Below the pieces are notes generated by a model that made no database searches, was not told the DNA's origin, and saw only the letters and a program-made list of their open reading frames with translations. Of a stretch of 64,000 bases of DNA, positions 10,901 to 18,841 are shown piece by piece; the stretch's first letter is position 1, and every line of letters begins with the position of its first letter. The translations under genes and the position numbers were made by a program. This stretch comes from Xylanimonas cellulosilytica DSM 15894. GTDB lineage: Bacteria > Actinomycetota > Actinomycetes > Actinomycetales > Cellulomonadaceae. The stretch lies in NCBI RefSeq assembly GCF_000024965.1, contig NC_013530.1:558001-622000 (forward strand), given 5' to 3'.

Positions 10901-13900
10901 CACGGTGGCCGTCGACGCTGCGGGCAACGACTCGGACCCCGACGGCGACAGCATCGGCCTGGTGCCGGGCTCGCTGGAGGGCGCCGAGGAGCTGGCGGCC
11001 AAGGTCGTCGACGGCAAGATCGTGCTGACGACGACCGAGGAGGAGGGCGTCCGCACGCTCTACTACGGGGTCGAGGACCCGTTCGCGGCCCGCGCGACCG
11101 GTGCGGTCACGGTCGACGTGGACTCCGAGGCGCCGCTGCTGCGCCCGGTCGCGTACGACGACGTCGTGGTGCCCGCGGACGTCACCGGGGACACGGTGAC
11201 GGTCGAGGTGCTGGCCAACGACGTCGACCCCGACGGCGTCGCCGCCGAGCTCGAGGTCAGCGTCGACGAGGCCACGCTGGCGGCCGGCGTGCGCGTGGAG
11301 GGCTCGTCGCTGGTGATCCCCGTGGCCGGGCGCGCGCAGGTGGTCACCTACACCGTGACCGACCGCGACGGGCTGACCGCCCGGGCGTTCGTCCGGGTGC
11401 CCCGCGACGGCACCGGCCCGCGCCTGCGCGACGGGCTCGCGCTCGAGGTGGTGCAGGGCGAGCCGCTCACGCTCGAGCTGGCCGACGTCGTCGTCGTCGG
11501 CGCGGAGCGCACGGCGCGGCTCACCGACGAGGACCAGGTCGCCGCGGTGCCGGGCACCGTCGTCGTGCAGGACGCGGACACCCTCACCTACACCCCGCCC
11601 GCCGACCACACCGGCCCGGCGACGGTCAGCTTCGAGGTGGCCGACGGCCCGGACGGGAGCCCGGACACGCGCACCGCGCTGCTGGTCGCCCCCGTCACCG
11701 TCGTGGCGCCCGACAATCTGCCGCCCGCGTTCGAGGGCACCCCCGCCCTCGAGGTCGCCGTGGGCGAGGAGGGCACGGTCGACGTCGCCCGGTTCGTCCG
11801 GGACCCCGACGGCGACCCGCTGACCGTCCGCGTCACGGGTGAGGTGCAGGACCTGACCACGAGCGTGGAGGGCACGCGCCTGGTCGCCCAGGCCACCACC
11901 AAGCTGACCAAGGGCGCCCGGCTGACCGTGCCGGTGGAGGTCACCGACGGCAAGAACCCGCCCGTCGCGGGCACGGTCGAGGTGGCCGTGGTGGCCTCGA
12001 CGCGCCCGCTCCTGGTGGCGAACGACGACGTGGTCGACGGCGCCCACCAGGGTGCCCCGGTGTCCGTCGACGTGCTGGCCAACGACTCCAACCCGTTCGA
12101 GGGCGGCGACCGCACCGTGGTGTCGACCACGGTCGAGACCGGCACGGGAACCGCGGAGGTGCAGGGCAGCGACGTCGTCGTCACCCCGGACGCGGCCTTC
12201 GTGGGCCGCATGGTGGTGCGCTACACCGTCGCCGACGCGACGAACGACGAGGACCGGTACGTCGAGGGCCGCATCCAGCTCACCGTGCTGGGGCGCCCCG
12301 GGACGCCGAAGGCGCCGGTCGTGGAGGAGGTGCGCTCCGAGACGGTCGTGCTGACCTGGGAGCCGCCGATCGACAACGGCTCCGAGATCACCGGCTACAC
12401 GGTGACGGCGGACGACGGCACCACCACCGACTGCCCGACGACGACGTGCACCATCGACGGGCTGACGAACACCCGGACGTACACGTTCACCGTCACGGCC
12501 ACGAACGCCGTCGACGACTCCGACCCGTCGCCCGCCTCCGCGCCGGCGACGCCGGACGCGAGCCCCGACCCGCCGCAGCCGCCGACCCTGGAGTTCGGGG
12601 ACCAGGCGCTGACGGTGTCGTGGACGAACGCCACCTACACCGACCGCTCGCAGATCCAGTGCGTGGACCTCGAGATCTCGCCGGCACCGGCCTCGGGCGC
12701 CGTCGAGAAGACGTGCCTGTCCGCCAACACCGTGGTCTGGGACGGCCTGGAGAACGGCACGGCGTACCAGGTGCGCGCGCGCGCCAAGAACGACGCGCCG
12801 GACCCGTCCGAGTGGGGCGCGTGGTCCGACCCGGAGACCCCGGCGGCGCCGCCCGAGGCGCCGGCGGCACCGGACGCGACCCGCGTCGACACGGCCCTGG
12901 GCGGCAAGGTCACCGTGACCTGGAAGGAGCCCGCAGGCAACGGCGACGCCACGCACGGGTACCGGCTCGCGGTGCTCAAGGACGGCGTGCAGGCCGACCT
13001 CATCGAGGTCACCGGCCTGAGCGCCGGCGTCACCGGGCTGGACCCGACGGCGTCGTACACGTTCACCGTGGTCGCCTGGAACAAGGCGGGCGACTCGCCG
13101 GCGTCGTCGCCGTCGGCCGCCGTCGTGCCGCACGGCACGCCCGTCGTGCCCGGCCCGGTCACGGCGTCCATCCCGGACCCGGCCAACACCTCGGGGCGCC
13201 TGACGGTGACCTGGACCGGCATCGGCGGGAGCGAGTTCTACGGGCCGGGGCCGTACTACCAGGTCTCGGCGAACGGTGGTGCGGCCGTGACGGCGACCAG
13301 CCCGCACGTCTACACCGGGCTCAGCAACGGCACCTCGTACACGTTCCGGGTCCGCGCCTGCAACCAGTACCAGTGCTCCGCCTGGTCGGCGGCGTCGAAC
13401 GCGCAGACGCCGTTCACCACCCCCGGCACGCCGGGCGTCTCGGTGACCCGCAGCGACCCCAAGCACGTCACCGTCACGGTCTCCACGCCGGGCAACGGCG
13501 GCGAGAGCATCGACAAGATCGAGTACCGCGTCAACGGCGGCGCCTGGAAGACGTACAGCGGCGCCACCACGGCGGGTGGCGCGTACGGCACCACGTACAA
13601 GGTCGAGGCGCGCGCGTGCAACGCCGCCGGCTGTGGCGGCCTGGGCTCGGGCCAGTACACGACCGACCACGACCCGGCCGGCGTCTCGATGGTGGTCTCG
13701 AAGGGCGCGAGCACCTCGGGCCAGGACGGCTGCTACGACGACGTGTACCCGGACACCCAGGACTGCCACAGGCTGCACCTGGAGGTCCGCAAGGGCACCC
13801 GGAACACCACCGTCCACTACACGTGCTGGACCACCAACGACTACTACGGAAGGGCCGAGTCGCCGCGCCAGTACGCGCCGACCGGCAACGACGTCCTGAG

Positions 13901-14027
13901 CTTCACGACGGACGGCAACGGCAGCTTCTCGGGCGACCTGGGCTGCCAGCACACCTACGTGGGCGACTCCGCGTGGATCAAGACGTACGACCCCAACTGG
14001 GGCGAGTCCAACCACAAGCCATGGTGA
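7944..14027 (+). CDS. Giant cell-surface protein: N-terminal TM anchor, Ig-like repeats, FN3 repeats
   Basis: This 2027-residue protein starts with a basic stretch and one hydrophobic helix (residues about 13-32) without an obvious cleavage site, so it is probably anchored by its N-terminus with the rest outside the cell. Residues about 40-380 are beta-rich and resemble a propeller-like domain. From about 395 to 1450 there are roughly eleven cadherin/Ig-like repeats marked by 'LANDTDPDGD'-type motifs. About five fibronectin type III domains (about 1450-1910) follow, then a Cys-containing C-terminal domain (about 1915-2027). There is no LPxTG sorting motif. The ATG follows GGGGAGCGG. It is the first gene of the secretion-like operon. 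The role is not known; an envelope-spanning conduit or adhesin are both possible. Confidence 0.85.
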   Translation: MSVRGGPGGRKTVASTTALAVAAAGLVTAAVLYDGEAQAEVALNDSGVWVTKTSAGLVGRFNTQSQALDGVLLAGSSSFDVEQQAQRVFLTEPASASATVIDPAHVELGGVVRAPKGSLIASGAATTAVLDPSSGHLWVLPFSSAASFDPDEHDPAATVKGPQALTVSQDGTVLAVGSGSDPALVVVPTTANGTPDEAAEHDLAVDTGATLAVTAVGDKAVVLDRTGGRVLLPGGDEVPLEGASEAQLQQPSAPSDHVLIATGTGLVSQPLGGGTAVTRRASGLPAAPVQLGGCAYGAWSGSGQVLRDCEGTDHDVDDTLEGLSADARLAYRVNRDAIVLNDLASGTLWLAAEEFELVDDWEQTTPKDAEGESQESDETTPELVDQVITDRSLPNRPPVAGNDELGVRAGRTTVLDVLSNDVDPDGDVLTAAVNGGPTGTVVPVLGGAALQADLPADATGTFSFSYTVSDGRGGTDQADVSVRVVPEDENAAPEQTGGKPVLVMARGGVASIDVLPYFRDPDGDSLVLSSADATVAGDEARFRPDGRVELHDGGGSTGRKIVELTVTDDHGMSAEGQLLVDVVATDEPPVPRNDHVVVVAGQAVTVEPLANDTDPNGDVLRLVRVDEQAPAQITPNFAAGTFRFVSVEPGSYDITYQVSDGPNASTGLVRVDVVMPPDDAGAPVAVADEVLLPAGGAALVDVLANDTDPAGGVLVVQSVNVPHDAGVTVAVLAHHVLRVTEVRRLAAPVRITYTVSNGVRTSVGAVQVIPIPEPDTLRPPDAAPDEITVHTGDVVTIPVLANDTHPDGLELSLAPELVETPDAALGEAFTAQNTVRFRAGDQAGTAHLVYEVTDPHGQRDSAQVTVRVVDSVENAAPQLPDVEARVLAGGTVRVVPPLAGTDPDGDLVTLDAIATPAAKGSATIVDGAIEYAAGATSSGPDTFTYRVVDTRGATAFGTVRVGIAQPADTNQPPVALDDAVRVRPGRTVAVDAAGNDSDPDGDSIGLVPGSLEGAEELAAKVVDGKIVLTTTEEEGVRTLYYGVEDPFAARATGAVTVDVDSEAPLLRPVAYDDVVVPADVTGDTVTVEVLANDVDPDGVAAELEVSVDEATLAAGVRVEGSSLVIPVAGRAQVVTYTVTDRDGLTARAFVRVPRDGTGPRLRDGLALEVVQGEPLTLELADVVVVGAERTARLTDEDQVAAVPGTVVVQDADTLTYTPPADHTGPATVSFEVADGPDGSPDTRTALLVAPVTVVAPDNLPPAFEGTPALEVAVGEEGTVDVARFVRDPDGDPLTVRVTGEVQDLTTSVEGTRLVAQATTKLTKGARLTVPVEVTDGKNPPVAGTVEVAVVASTRPLLVANDDVVDGAHQGAPVSVDVLANDSNPFEGGDRTVVSTTVETGTGTAEVQGSDVVVTPDAAFVGRMVVRYTVADATNDEDRYVEGRIQLTVLGRPGTPKAPVVEEVRSETVVLTWEPPIDNGSEITGYTVTADDGTTTDCPTTTCTIDGLTNTRTYTFTVTATNAVDDSDPSPASAPATPDASPDPPQPPTLEFGDQALTVSWTNATYTDRSQIQCVDLEISPAPASGAVEKTCLSANTVVWDGLENGTAYQVRARAKNDAPDPSEWGAWSDPETPAAPPEAPAAPDATRVDTALGGKVTVTWKEPAGNGDATHGYRLAVLKDGVQADLIEVTGLSAGVTGLDPTASYTFTVVAWNKAGDSPASSPSAAVVPHGTPVVPGPVTASIPDPANTSGRLTVTWTGIGGSEFYGPGPYYQVSANGGAAVTATSPHVYTGLSNGTSYTFRVRACNQYQCSAWSAASNAQTPFTTPGTPGVSVTRSDPKHVTVTVSTPGNGGESIDKIEYRVNGGAWKTYSGATTAGGAYGTTYKVEARACNAAGCGGLGSGQYTTDHDPAGVSMVVSKGASTSGQDGCYDDVYPDTQDCHRLHLEVRKGTRNTTVHYTCWTTNDYYGRAESPRQYAPTGNDVLSFTTDGNGSFSGDLGCQHTYVGDSAWIKTYDPNWGESNHKPW

Positions 14028-14049
14028 GAAGAGACAGAGGAAGAACGCG

Positions 14050-15033
14050 ATGACGAGCATGACCCCCGAGCAGGCCGCCTGGTTCGCTCAGACCTTCGAC
14101 CGGCTGGTCGGCAACGTCGGCCAGGCGCTCCTGGGCAAGAACGACGTGGTGCGCCTGGCGTTCACCTGCATGCTCGCCGAGGGCCACCTGCTCCTCGAGG
14201 ACGCGCCGGGCACGGGCAAGACGGCGATGGCCCGCGCCATGGCCGCGACGGTGCACGGTTCCAACAACCGCATCCAGTTCACCCCGGACCTGCTGCCGTC
14301 CGACGTCACGGGTGTGACGATCTACGACCAGAAGACCGGCCGCTTCGAGTTCCACCAGGGGCCGGTGTTCGCGTCGATCGTGCTGGCGGACGAGATCAAC
14401 CGTGCCTCGCCGAAGACGCAGTCGGCGCTCCTGGAGGTCATGGAGGAGGGGCGCATCACGGTCGACGGCACCGGGCACTCCGTGGGCCGCCCGTTCATGG
14501 TCATCGCCACGCAGAACCCCATCGAGCAGGCCGGCACCTACCGCCTGCCCGAGGCCCAGCTCGACCGGTTCCTCATGAAGACGTCGGTCGGCTACCCGGA
14601 CCGCGCCTCGACCATGGAGATCCTCTCGGGCTCGGCGGTGCGCGACCGCTCCACCGCGCTGCAGCCGGTCGTCACCACGCAGGCCGTCGTCGAGATGGCC
14701 GATCTCGCCGCGACCGCCTACGTCGACCAGGCGGTGCTCGAGTACATCTCGCAGCTCGCGGAGGAGACGCGGGAGGCGCCCGAGGTCCGCGTGGGCGTCT
14801 CGGTGCGTGGCGCCCTCGCGCTCGTGCGCTGCGCGAAGGTGTGGGCGGCGGCGCACGGCCGCCACTACGTGCTGCCGGACGACGTCAAGGAGCTCGCGCA
14901 CCCCGTGTGGGCGCACCGGTTCACGCTCGACGCCGAGGCGGAGTTCGCCGGTGCGACCCCCGACGCGATCCTCGCGCGCATCCTGACCACCGTCGCCGCG
15001 CCGCAGGAGCGCGCCCAGGCCAAGGCGGGCTGA
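14050..15033 (+). CDS. MoxR-family AAA+ ATPase
   Basis: MoxR proteins are AAA+ ATPases that act as chaperones, usually together with DUF58 and von Willebrand-type partners encoded next to them. The Walker A motif APGTGKTAMA lies near residues 54-63, and the Walker B motif LADEINRASPKTQSALLE near 113-130. A C-terminal AAA lid follows. The length of 327 residues is normal. The ATG is preceded by AGAGGAAGA and the stop overlaps the DUF58 start (TGATG), which fixes the pairing. The substrate in this setting is unknown; the maturation of the surrounding membrane proteins is a reasonable guess. Confidence 0.93.
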   Translation: MTSMTPEQAAWFAQTFDRLVGNVGQALLGKNDVVRLAFTCMLAEGHLLLEDAPGTGKTAMARAMAATVHGSNNRIQFTPDLLPSDVTGVTIYDQKTGRFEFHQGPVFASIVLADEINRASPKTQSALLEVMEEGRITVDGTGHSVGRPFMVIATQNPIEQAGTYRLPEAQLDRFLMKTSVGYPDRASTMEILSGSAVRDRSTALQPVVTTQAVVEMADLAATAYVDQAVLEYISQLAEETREAPEVRVGVSVRGALALVRCAKVWAAAHGRHYVLPDDVKELAHPVWAHRFTLDAEAEFAGATPDAILARILTTVAAPQERAQAKAG

Positions 15034-16298
15034 TGGCACGGACGGACCTGCCGGGTACGACCCGGGCCGCGTACGCGACGGTCCGGGTCGCGCTCCGGCG
15101 CGCCTGGGACCCGGCGGCCGCGCTGCTGCGCCGGGTGACGGCGCCGCTCACGGCGGTGGCGAGCGCATACGGCATCGCGGCCTTCGTGGTCGCGATCGCC
15201 GCCTGGGTGGCCGGCCTCACGCTGGCCTGGCAGGAGCTGATGGTGGTCGCCCAGGTGCTGTCGGTGACCCTCGTGGCCGCCGTCGCGTTCGTGCTCGGCC
15301 GGTTCCGGTACACCGTCGCCCTCGACCTCGCGCAGTCGCGCGTCACCGTGGGCGACCGTGCGGTGGGCCGGCTCGTCGTGCGCAACGAGACCGCGCGGGC
15401 GCTGCTGCCGTCGGTCATGGAGGTGCCGGTGGGCCAGGGCGCGGCGGCGTTCCCCGTGCCGCGCCTGCGCCCGGGCCGCGAGCACGAGGAGGTCTTCACG
15501 ATCCCCACCCGCCGCCGCTCGGTGATCTCGGTGGGTCCGGTCCGTTCCGTGCGCGCCGACCCGCTGGGCCTGCTGCGCCGCGAGATGTCGTGGACCGAGC
15601 CGCAGGAGCTGTACGTGCACCCGGTGGTCAAGTCGCTGTCGGGGTCCTCGACCGGGTTCCTCAAGGACCTCGAGGGCCGGGTCACCCAGGACATCTCCAA
15701 CAGCGACGTGTCCTTCCACGCCCTGCGTGACTACGTCCCGGGCGACGACCGCCGCCACATCCACTGGAAGACCACGGCCCGGACCGGCCAGCTCATGGTC
15801 CGCCAGTTCGAGGAGACGCGGCGCTCGCACCTCGCGGTGCTGCTGTCCACGCGGGCCGAGGACTACGCCTCCGACGACGAGTTCGAGCTCGCCGTCAGCG
15901 TGTGCGGGTCGCTCGGCCTCCAGGCCATCAAGGAGGACCGGGGCGTCACCGTGCTGGTCAACAGCGGGTCGCTGCGCGGCGACCACCGCACGCGCCTGCT
16001 CGACGATCTCGCACGCATCGAGCGCACGCCGTCGCGCACCCGCCTGGCCGACGTCGCCCGCCTCGCGGCGCACAGCGTGACCGACGCCTCCGTCGTCGCG
16101 TTCGTCGTCGGCAGCGGCGTCCCGCCGGCCGATCTGCGCGCCGCCTCGGCACGCATGCCGCAGGACGTCACCGTGATGGCGTTGCAGTGCGTGCCCGGCG
16201 CCTCGCTGAGCCGGCGCACCATCGCCGAGCTCACGGTCCTGACCCTCGGCGGGCTCGGCGAGCTGCCCCTTGCGCTGCGAAGAGTGAACGAAGCATGA
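15033..16298 (+). CDS. DUF58 domain-containing membrane protein
   Basis: The ATG at 15033 overlaps the moxR stop and gives 421 residues. Two hydrophobic helices lie at about 40-90, and the DUF58 signature follows in the cytoplasmic C-terminal half (LRDYVPGDDRRHIHWKTTAR, about residues 232-251). DUF58 proteins are the usual genetic partners of MoxR ATPases and are followed by transglutaminase-like proteins, exactly as here. Longer frames beginning upstream of 15033 overlap moxR and are not credible starts. The biochemical function of DUF58 is not established. Confidence 0.9.
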   Translation: MARTDLPGTTRAAYATVRVALRRAWDPAAALLRRVTAPLTAVASAYGIAAFVVAIAAWVAGLTLAWQELMVVAQVLSVTLVAAVAFVLGRFRYTVALDLAQSRVTVGDRAVGRLVVRNETARALLPSVMEVPVGQGAAAFPVPRLRPGREHEEVFTIPTRRRSVISVGPVRSVRADPLGLLRREMSWTEPQELYVHPVVKSLSGSSTGFLKDLEGRVTQDISNSDVSFHALRDYVPGDDRRHIHWKTTARTGQLMVRQFEETRRSHLAVLLSTRAEDYASDDEFELAVSVCGSLGLQAIKEDRGVTVLVNSGSLRGDHRTRLLDDLARIERTPSRTRLADVARLAAHSVTDASVVAFVVGSGVPPADLRAASARMPQDVTVMALQCVPGASLSRRTIAELTVLTLGGLGELPLALRRVNEA

Positions 16299-18841
16299 GC
16301 GAGCGAACCCCTGTGAACGACCCGACGTCGTCGGGCACCACCCGCGGCTCGCGCCGCGTGCGCGGCGTGTCCGGCACGACGACCCCCGGTCTGACGACCG
16401 CATCCCGCCGCGCCACCGCGGGCGACGGGGCGGACGTCCAGCGCGCCCGGACGCTGGCCGGCCTGGCCGACGGCCTGGTGATGCTGCTCCTGCTGGGTGC
16501 CGCCGCCGTCGGCTTCGGCCCGGCGTGGGGCACGACCGGCTACCTGCTGCCCACCGTCGGCGGCGCCGTGCTCGGCCTGCTCGTGGCGTGGCTCGCCGCG
16601 GTGCGGCGCTGGGGCGCGATCACGACGGCCGTGGCCGCCGTGGTCGCCTACCTGGTGCTCGGCGGCCCGCTCGCGCTCCCCGGCACGACGACGGCGGGCG
16701 TCGTGCCCACCCTCGGAACCGTGCGCGAGCTCGCGCTCGGCGCGGTGCAGGGGTGGAAGGAGTTCGTCACCACCGTCCCCCCGCTGCACTCGTTCCCCGA
16801 GCTGGCCGTGGTGCCGTTCCTCGTGCTGTTCCTCGCCGCGCTGCTCGCGGGGACGATCGCCTGGCGGGCACGGTGGGCGGCGTGGGCGCTGGCCCCCGTC
16901 GGGGCGGCGCTGGTCACCGCGATCCTGCTCGGCACCGTCGAGGTCGCGTTCCCCGTCGTGCAGGGCCTCGTCGTCGCCGTCGTGGGCCTGCTGTGGGGTG
17001 CGCTGCGCGTCGTCGAGGCGCGCGTCGGGCGGCACACCGTCACCACGGAGGCGTCCCGCGAGGCGTCGCGCCGCCTGCGCTGGTACCGGTTCCGCACGGG
17101 GGCGACGATCCTCGGCGTCGGCGCGATCGCGGCGGCCCTCGGGGCGCCGGTGCTCACCCCGGCGCAGCCGCGCACGGTGCTGCGCACCGTCATCGTCCCG
17201 CCGCTGGACCTGCACGAGTTCGTCAGCCCGCTCACGTCGTTCCGCCGCTACGCGAACGACGAGCGCGAGACCGAGCTGCTGCGCGTCACCGGGCTGCCCG
17301 CCGGGCAGCGGGTGCGCCTGGCCACCCTCGACACGTACGACGGCGTCGTCGTCGACGCCTCCAGCGACCAGCCCGGCTCGGGCGTGTACACGCGAGCCGG
17401 CACGGAGATCGCCACCGCGAACCCCGCGCGCAGCACCACGCTCGACGTCGAGATCCTCGGCTACTCGGGTCCGTGGATGCCGGAGGCCGGGTCGCTGACG
17501 GGCATCGACTGGACGGGTCCGCGGGCCGACGAGCTGCTCGCCGGCACCTACTACGACGAGCTCACCCGCACCGCGCTGACCACCGCAGGGCTCCGCGCCG
17601 GGGACACCTACCGGCTCCAGGCGCAGCTCGTGGACGCACCGGGCGAGGAGAACCTGCTCCAGGCCACCATCGCCACGGACACCAAGGTGCCGCCCGTCGA
17701 CGACTCGCGCATGCCGGTCGCCGCCGCCGCCAAGGCCGCACAGTTCATGGGTGAGGAGACCGACCCGGTCAAGCGGCTGTTCGCGCTGCGCGACGGCCTG
17801 ATCGCCACCGGTGTGCTCTCCAGCGGGCTGGAGGACCAGGCGCCGTCACGACCCGGGCACTTCGCCGAGCGCATCGACACGCTGCTCGGCGCCGACGAGA
17901 TGGTCGGCGACGACGAGCAGTTCGCCGTCGCGCTCGTGCTCATGGCCCGCGAGGCCGGTATCCCGGCCCGCGTGACGATGGGCTTCTACGCGGACCCCGA
18001 GGAGGACGAGCGCGAGGACGGCGAGACGTACACCGTCGTCGGCGGGGACGTGCACGCCTGGGCCGAGGTGCCGTTCGACGGCTACGGCTGGGTGCCGATC
18101 GACGCCGTGCCGGACGAGGACAACAAGATCCAGCCCGAGCCGCAGAGCCAGAAGGTGCCGAAGCCGCCCGTGCTCCAGGAGCCGGAGCCGCCGGAGGAGC
18201 CCGCCGACGACGTCCCCGGCGAGGTGCAGGACGAGGACGAGGAAGAACAGGAAGCCGAGGGGTTCGACTGGGCCCTGGCCGGGCTGGTCGCGATCGCGGT
18301 GGGCGTGCCGATCCTGCTCGTCCTGGGGCCGGTGCTGACGGTGCTGGCCCTCAAGGCCCGACGCCGCAAGCGCCGCCGGACCACCGGACCGTTCGCCGAC
18401 CGCGTCAGCGGCGGGTGGCGCGAGGTGGTGGACACCGCCACCGACCTGGGCGCGGCCGTGCCCGCCGGTTCCACCCGGCGGGAGTCCGCCGGAACCCTGG
18501 CCACCGTGCTCGGCGACCACGGGCACGTCGCGCTCGCGCACCGCGCCGACGCGACGGTGTTCGGCGCCACCGAGCCCACGAACGTCGACGTCGAGGCGTA
18601 CTGGCAGGACGTCGAGGCCGTCGTGGGACGGATGCGGGGCAGCGTCAACCGTCGCGCGCGCTGGCGGGCCGCGCTGTCGCTGCGTTCCCTGCGCGCGGCG
18701 CGCACGGCCCGTGCGACGGCCCGCGCGGCAGCGCGCGCCGGGCGGCTGGGGGTGGTCGGAAGGCCGGTCGCCTCCGTGCTCGAACGTCTGCGGCTGCCGC
18801 ACCTCCCGCGGCTGGACCCGAGGAAGAGGAACACCCGATGA
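16295..18841 (+). CDS. Transglutaminase-like membrane protein with substituted catalytic cysteine
   Basis: The ATG at 16295 overlaps the DUF58 stop (ATGA); the 848-residue product has an N-terminal block of about six TM helices (about 50-310), a long extracellular part with a transglutaminase-like core (about 460-620), a further TM helix near 665-690 and a basic cytoplasmic tail. In the core, the His (587, in DVHAWAEV) and Asp (603, in VPID) of the usual Cys-His-Asp triad are present. The expected Cys before the EQFA motif is Asp540 (GDDEQFA). Hydrolase or transferase activity is therefore doubtful; a binding or scaffolding role is more likely. It completes the common MoxR-DUF58-transglutaminase trio. 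Confidence 0.85.
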   Translation: MSERTPVNDPTSSGTTRGSRRVRGVSGTTTPGLTTASRRATAGDGADVQRARTLAGLADGLVMLLLLGAAAVGFGPAWGTTGYLLPTVGGAVLGLLVAWLAAVRRWGAITTAVAAVVAYLVLGGPLALPGTTTAGVVPTLGTVRELALGAVQGWKEFVTTVPPLHSFPELAVVPFLVLFLAALLAGTIAWRARWAAWALAPVGAALVTAILLGTVEVAFPVVQGLVVAVVGLLWGALRVVEARVGRHTVTTEASREASRRLRWYRFRTGATILGVGAIAAALGAPVLTPAQPRTVLRTVIVPPLDLHEFVSPLTSFRRYANDERETELLRVTGLPAGQRVRLATLDTYDGVVVDASSDQPGSGVYTRAGTEIATANPARSTTLDVEILGYSGPWMPEAGSLTGIDWTGPRADELLAGTYYDELTRTALTTAGLRAGDTYRLQAQLVDAPGEENLLQATIATDTKVPPVDDSRMPVAAAAKAAQFMGEETDPVKRLFALRDGLIATGVLSSGLEDQAPSRPGHFAERIDTLLGADEMVGDDEQFAVALVLMAREAGIPARVTMGFYADPEEDEREDGETYTVVGGDVHAWAEVPFDGYGWVPIDAVPDEDNKIQPEPQSQKVPKPPVLQEPEPPEEPADDVPGEVQDEDEEEQEAEGFDWALAGLVAIAVGVPILLVLGPVLTVLALKARRRKRRRTTGPFADRVSGGWREVVDTATDLGAAVPAGSTRRESAGTLATVLGDHGHVALAHRADATVFGATEPTNVDVEAYWQDVEAVVGRMRGSVNRRARWRAALSLRSLRAARTARATARAAARAGRLGVVGRPVASVLERLRLPHLPRLDPRKRNTR

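Noticed and set aside
7947-14060. A 2037-residue open frame on the minus strand opposite the giant FN3 gene
   Set aside because: It is the mirror of a GC-biased gene; composition is Arg/His/Val-rich with no domain pattern, while the + strand frame has clear repeats.
15902-16294. Upstream extension of the transglutaminase-like protein
   Set aside because: It overlaps the DUF58 gene in another frame and is Arg/Pro/Ala-rich; the ATGA overlap at 16295 is the natural start.
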